Positions 1 to 20,395 of a stretch of DNA of 64,000 nucleotides are shown piece after piece. Both the position numbers and the translations under genes were made by a program. Source of the stretch: Brugia malayi (lineage: Eukaryota > Nematoda > Chromadorea > Rhabditida > Onchocercidae). The notes beneath the pieces were generated by a model. That model saw only the letters and a program-made list of their open reading frames with translations. It was not told where the DNA came from and searched no databases. How positions within the stretch are numbered: position 1 is the first letter of the stretch; each line of letters starts with the position of its first letter. The stretch spans positions 7,258,187-7,322,186 of the forward strand of contig NW_025062475.1 of the NCBI RefSeq assembly GCF_000002995.4, read 5' to 3'.

Positions 1-104
1 AAAAAAAAACAGTGTATGAAATATTTAACAACTGATTTTGAAAACTTGAGATCAAACACAGAGCATGTTCAAATTACTTTTATTACTTTTCGTTTATTTT
101 TTAG

Positions 105-1350
105 GGAAATCTTCTATCACGTTACGGTTTGTGTATGGTAATTTTCCTGATGCATATGATACAACTATTGAAGATATTTATACAAAATCTTATAAATTTA
201 ATGGAAAGCAGTTTGCTTTGCAAATAACTGATACTGCGGGACAAGTAAGCCTCTGTTGTGTCATCATCGAGTATTTTTGTGAAATCGTTGCTCATCTTGA
301 CAAGTGATTTTGAAATTTTCAGACATTCATTTTTGAAACAGATTTTTTAATTTCTTTCAGCAAGAATTCTCATTGTTTCCTCGTAGCTGTGCAATTGACA
401 TTGATGGATATATCCTGGTTTATGCGATTGATGATCGAAAGTCGTGAGTTAACAAGAATTCGTTTATTTCACGAGTATTATACATAGTTACTTCCACTTT
501 CGTTTCAGTGGTAGAATACTCTCTTCTCTTTTACTTTTATTACTACTTTGATTTGAGCATTACTTTTGTTTGCAGATTCGAAATAGTTCAGTCGATTTAC
601 GATAAAATAATGGAAAATCTCGGGGACAAAAAGTGAGTGGCAAAATTTCCTAGCGTTTGATTATTGAACTTTCTGGAAACATTTTTTGGTGAAGTCCTGG
701 TCTCAAAAAATTAAACTTTAATTTTCAGTATACCAATTGTGGTTGTGGGAAATAAACTGGATCTGCACTTCAATGCACGTCATGTTTCAACAGAGGAGGG
801 ACGGCAGCTGGCTGTTGCTTGGAATGCTGCTTTTTTAGAAACATCAGCGAAAGATAATACAGTAGGTCTCCGATACATTTTTTCTCGTTTTTTTTTTTTT
901 TTTTCAGAATACATCACAAACCTTTGTTTTTTTTACCACTTCCTAAATATAATATGAAAAATCCCTTGATTAGTCGAAGAATATCATCGGACAAAAGATT
1001 GCTGGAATTGAAGTAGTGAAATTGTGGCACGATCGAAGCATTCTCGTTGTAATTGTTCAGTGCTTATTCTGCGTAACATTATGAGGAAAAGAAGGCTAAA
1101 TATTTACAAGAAATCATTATACTATAGCTCCTTAGTTTCTGAGCTAAACAAAAGCGGAATATAGCATTCTCTTGGAATATAGCCAAAAGTTACTTAAAGC
1201 AAAATTTCTACGAGTTGATTCACTATCGGTTTACTAATTTCGGATAATTTTTTACAGTCTGTGGAACAAATCTTTGATTGTTTGCTGCGTGAAATTGAAA
1301 TTGCCAATGGGAATATGAAACGAAACCGGAATGGTTGTGTACTTTCTTGA
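105..1350 (+). CDS. rheb-1: Rheb-type small GTPase (5' end missing)
   Basis: Ras-superfamily GTPase of the Rheb group; family members bind GTP on endomembranes and activate TOR complex 1. Five exons are visible: 105-244, 361-443, 576-632, 729-861 and 1258-1350. All have GT/AG borders and matching phases, giving about 168 residues. The first exon opens inside the P-loop (GKSS), so the start lies left of the window. Seen in order: switch I (YDTTIED), G3 (DTAGQ), the Rheb-like [18 protein letters not shown] segment, G4 (GNKLD), G5 (ETSAK) and a C-terminal CVLS CAAX box, which predicts farnesylation. The Rheb-typical NGYILVY and WNAAFLE motifs separate it from Ras and Rap. The proline usually found in switch I (PTIE) is threonine here. 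The assignment is firm; the symbol follows C. elegans usage. Confidence 0.94.
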
Positions 1351-3739
1351 AATTAATAAGCCAGAGCAGCTTCTGTGCTAGAATGAGGAAGCTCCTTTTT
1401 ACGCTGCCAAAATCAATTTTGCGCTCATTTGTAAATTATTGTAAATATTGATTTTGTCATATTTCTTTTTACTCCATCCTTATCTTTATGAATTTAATTG
1501 TTCGAAAAGTTCTGTGAAAATTTGAATTTAATAACTCTGATTCGACGGCCTAGTCGATGCCATCGTGTATATTATGCTCAAAGTGCATTAAAGGAGTATG
1601 TTAAGTAGTTTGCTGATACAAGTAACAACTTTGTGCTTTTTCACTTCGTTATGTTTGTATTATATATATTATTTCTTCACTTCATTTTATGTCGAAAATT
1701 ATAGAAATTTTTTATTGCTAAAAGGCGTCTAAGCTAAAACCATCTGAAAAAACTGAAGATAGGTTTTAATAGTTTTTATCGAGAATTCGATCTTATATTT
1801 TTTTTCAAGTAAATATACTTAGTCGTCCTTATGCAGGCCTTCCTTCTACTCTGAAGTCGTTAATATTTTCGAATAATATGTATGGAATTGCACCACATTG
1901 GTGGCAGCGGATATCTAAATCGTGGTGTGGCGATTCATTGTGCTGCTGAACATATGTTATGATTTTTGTATTTTTAAATTAGAATTAGGAGGACAAATAA
2001 TGAATAATTTAATGGAAGTTTTTGCACACGTTTCCATCCCAACCTTTCGCAACCAGAGTTGGTTCACCATAATTAGCTTCTCTAAATCCTCCCACATTTT
2101 CTTTTATACTTTGTGGATTAGAAGTATTCGTATATTTTTGTCACTGACTGGTGTGGAATGTTATTTTCGAAATTTTTCTACTTTCGCGAAATTTCTATTG
2201 TAATAGAGATTGCGCCTTTATTCCACTTTTTATTTTTTCATTCCCTGCGTTTTTACCTTTTCCGTGCATTATGAATAGGTTTTCTTATTATTGGTAACCA
2301 TGATACTACTGCGATATATTTAATGTCCTGTTTGCTTTTTTAGTAACTGCAAAATTTTGCTGGTTTTTACCAGCTTATTTTCTAACCATATCCGGGATCT
2401 ATACATTCCCATAAATGCATATATGATTTAAATTTCATGTCTTCATGTTTTCATTATAATTTGATGCTTTCGGTTTTGCTTTCAATTTTATGATTCTGAT
2501 GCTTTCGGGATGAAGGATGAAAGATTATTAGTTTGAGAGAAGGTAATTTTTCTGCAGTAGCAACTAGCAATCTGAAATTAAGCCAGATTTCACTCTGAGA
2601 CATTGACTTTCTAAAGCATTGTCATTTCCTTGAGTTTATCTCGGTTTGTTTCCTGAGATAATTTGAGATTATGATTTTGTTAACTGACAGATGAACTTCG
2701 TAGAATTCTGTCTACCAGTGTGATGACTTATTGGTACGATCGGCGGGGTTCAGCCTTTTATTTTCTTGTACATTCTGTAAAATTCTCTTCATCTAGAGTG
2801 AGTGTTTGTATTGTTGTGTATTGCTTATTGTTTGTTAAGGTTCGCTAGTTATTTCATCATTTGTAAGTTGTTCATTTTTCCTACTGAAGGGGTTGATATC
2901 AATGATGGAAAACATGAGTGTAAGTTATGTTGAACTGTAACTACCGGAAATTTTGAAATACTGTAAGTTGAAAAGGTCGTTTTGCACATGAAGCGAATCA
3001 GGTCCATTGAATGTATAGGGAAAGCTATTTTGGGAAGAAGAGGAGAGGAAAAACGGGGATTCCTCATAGAAATCAATGAAGAAAGAAATGGAAGTATAAG
3101 GCTTCTATCTCTGAAAATGATTCTTCTATTAGAATTATCAAAATGATTTGTGCTCCCAAGAAAACATTACTATTTTCACTGTAATTCATTTGTGTTTGTC
3201 TCAGCTGGTATCGTTTAGGCTAGGTTGATGATCGTTAACTTGGTTTGTCTCACTTTTCCTCATTATAAATTGTGTTATCGTTACGTAAGGTTAGTGGAGA
3301 AGTCTTACCTGCATATATGTTTATTTGTTGAATATGGTTCGTAGTATCAGGAAGAGGTTTATCACTGTCGTGTTTATCTCAATCAGAGCCCCAACAAACA
3401 TCATTCCTGAGGTGGTGTTGGTCGTTACCTGTTGCAGAGTCAATATTTTTATTATTTGCTGTTCATAGCAAACAATTCCGAAGAAATTTATTCGTGATTG
3501 AAATGATTGACAGTTTATACTTGCATTGTACTGTAAATTTTTTTTGTTGATTAAGAATGGTTTTTAGTGTGTGTCACTTGTTTACAGCTAAATCATTCCA
3601 TTTGAGCCGACTACTTTTAAAAATGCAAATTGGGTATCTAGCTTAACAGTTTCATATTATTATGACAGGACAGGGCGCATTGTAGAAAATTCTTCCGCAG
3701 GAGAGGAATAAATCTTCATTATGCTGAAAGAGAAAAGGG
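1351..3739. other. Intergenic, no supported gene
   Basis: AT-rich spacer downstream of the Rheb stop codon. It should contain the Rheb 3'UTR, but I could not identify the polyadenylation site. Short reading frames at 1922-2203 (+) and 2849-3076 (-) lack splice-supported continuity or recognisable motifs, so I do not call them. Confidence 0.6.
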
Positions 3740-3815
3740 TACCACGAGCCGGGATCGAACCGGCGACCTTTAGGTCTTCAGTCTAACGCTCTCCCGACTG
3801 AGTTGCCTTTGCGGC
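3740..3815 (-). tRNA. tRNA-Phe(GAA)-like gene, probably defective
   Basis: Read on the minus strand, the central part (GTTAGACTGAAGACCTAAAGG) is almost a metazoan tRNA-Phe anticodon arm with GAA at 34-36. It is followed by a good T arm and B box (GCCGG TTCGATC CCGGC). The acceptor ends GCCGCAA and TCGTGGT pair at six of seven positions if G-U pairs count, with A as discriminator base. Three features are abnormal. About three extra bases sit between the acceptor stem and the D arm, the first D-stem pair is A-C, and the last anticodon-stem pair (31-39) is A-C. It is either a diverged gene, a pseudogene or a tRNA-derived repeat. Its GC content stands out from the AT-rich surroundings. Confidence 0.6.
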
Positions 3816-4033
3816 GGCACTGTTTACCCACGCATTGCCAACAAGTATCAGTACTGATAACAATATGATAATAATTAAGATTAATAGCAGGGTAGTGGTT
3901 AATAATAATAATAAACAGTAATAAAATTTTCAGCCAGCCTATGTTGGATTTTTTTAATTCATAACTCTCAGATCATATTTTTTATTTCTAAATAGATAAT
4001 TGGAATAAAGTTTTATTACTCCATTTATTTCAG
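3816..4033. other. Spacer upstream of the arfaptin gene
   Basis: Short AT-rich spacer with runs of AAT repeats. It ends in the pyrimidine-rich TTTATTTCAG that precedes the first coding exon of the arfaptin gene. That acceptor could be either a cis-splice or a trans-splice (spliced leader) site. Confidence 0.4.
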
Positions 4034-4044
4034 CTTCTCATGGA

Positions 4045-7000
4045 ATGCGACGATCGTTTTCACCAGTCAGGAATATTGCATGCAACACGTAAGATTTAAA
4101 ATACATATAAGCTTATAATCCGAGTTATATTTTTCTCGAATTTTATTTTGGGTATGAAATCGAGCTAATGTCCATCTGCGACAGGTTAAATACGAACTGG
4201 AAGCATGTCGATTGACTCACAAGAAAATATTAAGATTATTTAAGTTGTTCTACTGACTTCGTAGAGATACATACTTCAGCTATTGTAATGCAAAATTTCA
4301 GTGTAAGCAGGATTTCACTGCATAAAAACCTGTTTTTCCTTAATTGAACTTTGCATTGAATTTGTAATTTAAGCAGTCTGCTGTCTCCTACTCCTTCTGT
4401 ATATCCCTTAACAGATAAGGAAATAGTGAGCGAGTTTTAGAAGTCCTACAAGTCTTTAAGTTTAGTAATGGCCATCATGGTCGAAAATTCAACAAATGAA
4501 TTTTTACAAACTCATTTTTTAACCAAATGTTTTCACAGTTCGTCGATCTTCATCAATTATTTTTATTTGGAAGAGAAATAATTTAGTGATATTTGAAATA
4601 TATGTATATTTATTTATTTACTAATTTCAGACTGAATTTGACACAGATGGCTGCAAAAATAGATTCACTGAAAAAGTGGACCGTTTCGACTTACAAAACG
4701 ACAAAACAGTCAATATGTGAAAATTTAGGAAGAGTTAGGAAATTTTTGAAGTTTCTCTTTAATAAAATTTCATCTGTTTTTGCTAGAACTTTTGTTATAT
4801 ATTTTATTTTCTTCCCTCCTCACTAGTTTCGTCTCTGTTTTCTATTTATGTTGTGGTGTTAATTCATTTTTTCGCCATTTTTGAAGGTATTAAAATTAAT
4901 GTTGAATTTATATGTATTTTAATGTTATTTGGTCTGATAATAATAATATCTAGATAGAACGCACAGTTGACAAGGAATTAGAAGAACAAATCGAACAACT
5001 GAAAATATTGCACAAGTATTACAATCAGGTTTGCTTCTTAATTTGCTATTGGTTGCTTAGTTTTTTTTTGATTATTATTTTATTTTATTTGTTTATCTTT
5101 TTAAAAAGCGGATTTTAATTTGCTTCAGGTGTTAACAATGTCAAAATTATTCATGTCAAATTTTCATCAAATGAATGAAGCACAAAAAAGTTTAGCGGAA
5201 TCCCTTTATCAACTCTCACTGAAAGAAATGAGTTTGAAAGTAAGTACTTGTCTTAAAAAATTCTTCGAACTCATTATAGCTGCTTCGAAAAATCTTTTTC
5301 TTATAAGCAGTTTTTTTATTTTTAGCAACAAAAGCTGATTGATTATGATTTCTTTGAAAACTTTTATTTGGAGCTACCAAATTCCATTTTTCATGTGTGT
5401 GAAATCTTGGTTTCTAGTGATGCTATTCAAACTGTAGTAGTAGTTGAAATTGTAGCAAATTGTAGTAATACAATTTTTGTAAACTTTTTAGGCAGAGTGT
5501 TCTTCGAACTGTGATTCGCTGCGTTCGGTAGCACATAACGGTGAACTTCTAGAACGAGCTTTGTCGTTTTTTCTTTCATCAATTAAGACATTATCTGAGA
5601 AAACTTTTGAAGATACAATAGAAACAATTCATAATTATGACCAGGTTGTTCTCATTAACTCCAATCAAATCAGTGCTAAGATCCCGGTGTTTTTCGATGC
5701 TTTTAGACAAAAAGCTCCATTCGAATTTAAACTGCCTCTATGGTTTTAACTTAACATAGTGTTCTTTATAATGGAATTTTCAAAAGTAGAATCCAAGTGT
5801 AACAAATTGTGAAAAAGGTAGTGCAAAAGCCGAAATAAATTTTCACCTGTCACGTTACCTTTAGGCTCGTTTGGAATATGACGTGCATCGCAATGAAATA
5901 GTGGCGCTACAGCACTCAAATGCAAGTCCTGAAGCAATCGCAGGCGCAGATTTCAGATGTAATCAGCATCGAAGAAAATACGAACAACTAAAAGCTGACG
6001 TTAAGGTCTTTTTTTCTTTTCTAGTTCATTTTTCACCAAAGTAGAGCAAGAGTTAGGGAATTTTTTATTAGTATGTGTTGTTATTGTTGTCGGAATTCTA
6101 CAACGTCAGCAATAATCTTATTGTTCTTTTCTGACTCGCGTGATAATAGGGAGAAATGGACAAAGCGAATATTAAATAGTACCAACAGTGCATTAAATGT
6201 TTGCAAAGTGTTCGTACTTGCTATAGTCGCCGCTGTACCATCGTTTGTTGAAAGTGAATTGTGTAAGTGCTGAAATGATCCAAATCAAAGCTTCAATCCA
6301 AATACCAAATAATAGTTTTAACTTCTCATATATAGTGGTTGTTGGCTTACAACAACATATGATCACAGTGAGTAAAGAGCTATCACTCACAGTTCATCTT
6401 TATCTTTACACAGTGAGAGTCCGTTTAGAACATTATTCAGTTACTTGTAAGAGTGACTGTTAGATTGGAAGACCTCTACAATATTCCAACATTACATGGT
6501 TTATAAGGGAGTTAACTGATTTTTTAGCAATCGAATGTAAATTTGGCTGTCGATTGGAACACCTTCATAACAAAAGTGGTGGCAATTTTGAACATATTAC
6601 GCAGAACATTTTTCATTAACAGATTTTAACATTCTAGACAATGCACATAGAAGCTAGCTATAATTGGAAGATGTTTAAATAAACAGTATTTAGTCTACAT
6701 TAATGCAAAATTCTTTTGACATAAATTTATTTTGGTTTTTAATATAAAGTCCAGGTTCATCGAAGTGCGTTTGTTTTGATAAGTAGTAGCTATAGCTAGA
6801 ACCAAAAAAAGCTTTTTCCTAAACGAAAATAAAATGCATTCTACAGTGAGGTTCTGTTTTTCAGGTTAAACTGAGATTACTAGAAGAGAATCGATGGAAA
6901 GTAATGCGTAAGCAGTTGTTACTTCTTCATAATGCCTTGATCGCGTATTCTTCAGGTACAATTTATCTGCTCCATTTACACAGAGTGAGTAAAATCAGAA

Positions 7001-7211
7001 TTATCTCGAGGACATAAATCAATTTGATTATATATAGATTTTAATTAGTTTTTTTTTCTTTAAATTAGTAGCTGCTTCTGTACTAAAGCTGAGCGAAAAA
7101 CTTCCGATGGTACATTTAGGCAATGCGAAGGCCTTGCATTCAGCAGTGGAAAATTTAAATTTGGGCGAGACAGCAAATGAAGATTTTGCTTCCTCATTTT
7201 TGGAGCAATGA
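4045..7211 (+). CDS. Arfaptin family AH/BAR-domain protein
   Basis: Homologue of arfaptin, a crescent-shaped dimer that binds Arf/Arl and Rac GTPases on Golgi membranes and acts in vesicle formation. Coding exons: 4045-4088 (exon from 4034), 4631-4733, 4954-5028, 5129-5239, 5492-5644, 5865-6005, 6865-6955 and 7069-7211. All phases join, giving 286 residues. The arfaptin signature KWTVSTYKTTKQ is near residue 30, followed by TVDKELEEQIE. The helical AH domain carries the family blocks SFFLSSIKTLSEKTFEDTI, ARLEYDVHRNE, HRRKYEQLKADV, LLEENRWKVMRKQLLLLHNA. The ATG at 4045 was chosen because it is in phase with the next exon; an out-of-phase ATG at 4040 and an internal one at 4647 also exist. The exon ends at a normal TGA shortly after the AH domain, as in arfaptins. 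Confidence 0.93.
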
Positions 7212-8254
7212 AACAATTATCCAATATAAAGCAGTTTTAGTCCTGTAATGTCTGAGTTCAAATTCAGCTCATTAAACGCTTTAATAACTTACACATGACT
7301 GCAATTCACTTTCTGTTAATCAAGTTTACTTTTCATTGCCAAATATATAATAAATTATAAAGAGGCATTGGAGGTGTAAAATACTTTAAATTATCTGTCA
7401 TTACTGAAAAAGTAAGGAAAGTGCCTCGGACCATCTTTGAGACACTGATAATAGGAAAAATAGGTTGTCATAACTACTGAAGTATTTCCAAAAATTTTTT
7501 TACCATAACGGCTTATCTACCTTCAACATTAAGAATATAATTTTTTTTTTTTACTTTTTAATGTTTTTCTGCAATTGTTTGCACATAGCGATCAGCGCAA
7601 ACAGTCGGCAAGTTAAAGGCGGTTTAGCTACGTCAGTCTTTCCACCGGATTTATAGACTGGAAAAAAATAAACTTAACAATTATATGCTTCAACGTAGGA
7701 GTCTGCGTAATGGTTGCAGTTTACTTACTTTTCATTAATAGAGTAGAATTGTGGCTATAGTTGAATTATGCGTTAATCTTGACTAGATATTAACTGCTGT
7801 TTTTGTTTTGCACATATTTATTCCTCTCTTTCGATCAGTTCGGTCTCCTTCTTCACCTGTCAGCTGTCGTACTGTTTATATGAAGATATTCGAGATACTG
7901 TTTATATGAAGGTTTTGGGAGGAGCTTAGCAAAGAAGCACTCTTGGACCAGTTTATGATGAAATAGATGTTTTGAATCTTCATAATAAGATTTGTAGTAA
8001 GGAAGTATAACTAAGCTGTGAAGAGTGTTTTTTTGGAAGCGAGCACTTTGCTGTTTCAACTTCGGTATTTCGGCAAGCTTTTTTGGCCATTTTCAGAATT
8101 TTTTGAAAAAACGGCTTAGACGTATTTATGCCTCATGAATTTTATTTTTAAGTTGCATCTTAAATGATAATTTCATTGTTATTTATATTCATTGTAAACA
8201 CTGTTTCACATAAAATCAAAATGAGCACTTTGTTGTTCATTGTTTCCCTTTTAG
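7212..8254. other. Spacer downstream of arfaptin, no supported gene
   Basis: AT-rich stretch that should include the arfaptin 3'UTR; an AATAAATT run near 7349 is a candidate polyadenylation signal. A 68-residue minus-strand frame at 7853-8059 has no recognisable content and overlaps a small direct repeat (ATACTGTTTATATGAAG occurs twice near 7870-7910), so I treat it as chance. Confidence 0.5.
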
Positions 8255-8405
8255 CTTTACACTACCGAAATTAATGAGAAACAAGAATTTGGGAATTGAA
8301 GGAAAGTATGAAGACGAGGATTCGTATGATGATGAGCAGATTTACATACGAGAAATAAGGGAACACATTCCAAAGAAATCAATTTATGATTTATTTCACC
8401 AATAA
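8255..8405 (+). CDS. Short acidic reading frame, possible terminal exon
   Basis: After a good acceptor-like TTCCCTTTTAG, an open frame of about 50 codons ends in TAA at 8403-8405. The first ATG is at 8274. The translation is charged (KYEDEDSYDDEQ, then YIREIREHIPKKSIYDLF), and its codon and residue use resembles the real exons nearby more than the noise frames. No upstream exon with matching phase was found: the arfaptin exon ending at 6955 ends in phase 1, while this exon would need phase 2. It could be the last exon of an unseen gene, a tiny independent gene, or chance. I do not recognise the product. Confidence 0.35.
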
Positions 8406-16850
<8,445 letters not shown>

Positions 16851-16973
16851 TCATGCATCCTTAATCTTTAATCTGCAATTGAAATTTTCGGGAAATCTTT
16901 ACTCGCATGCAACTCTCAAGCATCTTCTTCACCGTATTTCAATTTTATTTTGTTTCTTTTATTTCGTTTACAG

Positions 16974-19900
16974 TTGACTAAAGAAGAAAGGAAAAGCAAC
17001 GTAATTTGTAAAGAAGAAAACGAAGAAGGAGAGGACGAAAACCGCGAGAGCGGTAAATTCGTGCGTCATCTGATTATGAATGTAACAGTTGGAGGAGTTG
17101 AATTACGGAAGTTGCTTTTCGTGTTGACATTCTTGGTGTTGGCTGCATTTAGTAATTGGATTGCCTTAGCTTACATCCATGATTTCGTTGGAAGGTTTGT
17201 TGTGTCGTTGATGTATTTCAAGTTTAATGATTTTTGGTTGCACCGTTTCTTCAATCTTTAATAATGAAATATAAATTTACAAGTGAGTGGATATAATCAT
17301 TTGCTAAAATATTTTTCTTGTTCATTTATCTCCAAATATATTTCGTCTTTCAAATCAATTAAATTACAAAATTGCAGGGAGGCCTTGCCTGATATCGTCT
17401 TTTCAGTAGTACCAGAATTGCTATGGACACTAAAAGTTGGTGATGCTATGGTTACACTTTGTTCGACTTCCTTTTTCACCTTACTTTTTCTTCATAAAAA
17501 CCGTTTAATTATAATTCAACGAATTGCTTTTATTGTGGGTGAGTTCATTTGTTGCAAGTAGAATTTTAAATTTACCTTGATATTAATTTTAAAAGTGACA
17601 ATATCTTCTTTGGCGCTCTCGATTGATAATTCATAGAGATTGGCGAGATATAAAGCAATATGAATGTAGAACTATGCTAACGAAAAAGTATTTGGTTATT
17701 AGTATCGTCATTCTATTCAGTGTTTGCTAATTGCATCATCCTTTTCACCGAACATCCATCTTCTGTATTAGCTGCTTAATCACTATATAATATAACTTGG
17801 CATTTAGACCATTTGATCCACATCTAGTGGCATTAAAATTCCTGGCATTCACTGTACTTGAATTTCCTGAGAATTAAATTTCACGGAAAATTTTCATAGA
17901 CATCAAGTGGTAAGTGTTATCAGATTTGAACTGGTTATTGTAGAACTGATAATCAAACTTATCAGTACTGTCTAACTTTGCAGCTTGTCTATATACTATG
18001 CGAACAGTATCACTACTATGTACACAATTACCTCCTGGTTATATCGATAATAATAAGCGTTGCCGAAGTCAAAACAATCATACGAATCGAGATTGGGATA
18101 TTATTGCATGGCGTGTCTTGTCCCAGGCCGGAAAACTCGGATTTCAGGTTTTTATATAAGTAACTTTTCTATAGCTATGTTTACGTAAATTTCTGTGCCA
18201 GAGTTTTTTGCATTCCGGTCTCCAAACTATTTCTGATTTTTTTTTTTAAATTTTAGCATTAAGTTCAAAAACAAATGATGACAGAACTTTTATTTACTCG
18301 CTGAATAATTTAAAAGCTGTTACCCATCATTGCATGGACAAAAATCGTATCTAATTGTAATCATTCTTTCCGCCTTCCAACTCCTCTTCCCTGTTCCGTT
18401 TGTTTCATTCCGCGAAAAATGAATGTGGAATCACTGAAGCACAAAAATTTTAAAGCTTTCTTGCTGATACCCATATTTCCAATACACGAATAATTTGTAA
18501 ATAATGGTATAAAGATCATTTCAGCTAACAGAATTAGACTTTTGGTTTTTAGGATCTTTATCTTGGAATTTTTGTTTTCAGGATATGGATGACGAAATGT
18601 TATGTGGTGATTTATTATTCTCAGGTCACACACTAGCTATGGTTGTCAGTTCATTAACAGTTGCTTATTATTTGCCAGATTCATTTAGACCACTCAGGTG
18701 TTATCGAAGTCTTTATAATTTTTTTTTTCAAAAAAATCTAATTTAATATAATATTCGTATCAGGTTAGTTCTGCAGATATATACCATGTATGTTATCATG
18801 GGTCGGCATGATCTGCATGGTTATTAGCAGGACTCATTATACCATTGATGTTCTTTTTGCTTATTGGCTGTCAACTGCTGTATTTAGGTTAGTCCTCTGT
18901 TTGTTAATGCTGGATTGGTAGGATAATAAACAGTATAATAATGATTAAAAAGAAAAAAAAAAGAGATGAATTTGGCTACTGATTCCTCATCATTTCATTT
19001 TTCTGAGATGAAAGGATTTGTGTCAGTGTAAAAGTTTTGAGAAGTTTGAAATGGGTAATCATGTATACTTGTGACGATTATTCTATTTTATCGTGTATGA
19101 AGATGAGTAAGTAAGCAGACCACGATCGATTTAGTTGCGATAAATGTTAGATAAATCGAGACTTCAATCCCCTTTCAGTAGCTACTGAGGTTACGCCTCC
19201 TTCGCATCTTCCTGTCGTTCAGATTTGATCCGTACCAATATTAAAAGCCAATCTGATAAGCTGCTGCCTTTTTGCAGTGATCGCTTGAGAAAAGTTGACA
19301 TTATGCGGATCATGTAGACTTAGCTTGATTCATTCGTGCTACTTAGCTTGATTCATTCGTGCGCTTATTTCAGTTTATCGTTTTTCCCTCTTGCATTCTT
19401 TCACTTGTTTGTATTTTCAGTATTTATCACGCATTCTGCGAAATCGATTTAATAAATCGCAAATTATCAGTTCTTTATGGATTGTGGATCGTGCAAATTG
19501 TCGATTGGCTAGAAATCGATATTACACCCGGAAGGTTGTTTCTTTTTTTGATAAAGAGAAAATGTGATTCAGTTTTGCCCTCAGAAAAATAAATGATAAC
19601 CGAAAGAGTGTTGCGGTATGGGAAACAGACAGAATTACAAAGTAAAACGAGACTTAGTCCTCTATGATAATATAAGCATCGTCATTCTAATCAATCCTGA
19701 TCAGAAATTTTGTTTCTCTGTCTTTCTTTCATCTTAATTTTTGGTTTCAGTTAATTGTTGCTCATAGACAAAATCAAACTTTTTTACATTCATATTAAGG
19801 TACCCTGTTTAGTTTGTAGTGCATACCACCGTAATCTCAATGGAAATAGCAAAAACATAAGTGCTGCTGATTGATCTGTAGACCCGTGAGCATTAGATAA

Positions 19901-20395
19901 TTGTAGGGTTAAATGAATTTGAGTTTGGATTTTTCATTAATTTCTGACTTTTCAGATCTCTGAACATAGTTTAGAGTTCAAGGATTTCAAAAATCAAGAA
20001 TTCTATTCAATAAATGTAACATAATTAATTGTTCTATTCATTTGAAGGCTAATCATGGAATATTTTTCAGTACTGTTCATTTATTTTTTCGAGTCATAGG
20101 GTCATTTTTGGGAAACATACGACATGCATGGCCAAGACAACGTATTATGCTCTCTTTTAAATTTTATTGGCACTAATAGAATTTATTCAGTTGACTCTAT
20201 TAAACTCGATGTTTGCCCTTTTCCAGGCTAGAAAATCGTTTCGAGTTTCCGTTACTTGTACATCTTTATAAATGGTGGAGTAGTCCATCAAGGAACCGTT
20301 ACTACACTCAGAAGAGTAATTGTCATCATCAGAGGCAGCACCACCAACAACAGCAGCAGCAGCAAATCCCCGCTTCAAGTGCATTCCCTATATGA
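16974..20395 (+). CDS. Sphingomyelin synthase family protein
   Basis: Membrane enzyme of the sphingomyelin synthase family, which moves phosphocholine (or phosphoethanolamine in relatives) from a phospholipid to ceramide. Exons: 16974-17194, 17378-17538, 17984-18147, 18582-18697, 18777-18887, 19421-19534 and 20227-20395, all in phase, about 351 residues. Seen: an acidic N-terminal tail, a first membrane segment after ELRKLLFVL, LPDIVFSVVPELLW, the LYTMRTVSLLCTQLP block, GDLLFSGHT with the first catalytic His, and SRTHYTIDVLFAYW with the second His and the Asp of the H-H-D triad. The C-terminal tail is rich in His and Gln, encoded partly by CAG/CAA repeats at 20344-20366. The start is uncertain: the first exon opens in phase 0 without an ATG, the first internal Met is at 17076, and an upstream exon may exist. 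Confidence 0.92.
19318..19363. repeat. 23-bp tandem duplication
   Basis: ACTTAGCTTGATTCATTCGTGC occurs twice back to back (19318-19340 and 19341-19363), differing only in the last base. It lies in the intron just before the sixth sphingomyelin synthase exon. Confidence 0.9.

Noticed and set aside
18764..18776. Acceptor at 18763 for the fifth sphingomyelin synthase exon
   Set aside because: It leads to an in-frame stop (TAG at 18823); the CTGCAG acceptor at 18776 restores the catalytic SRTHYTID reading.
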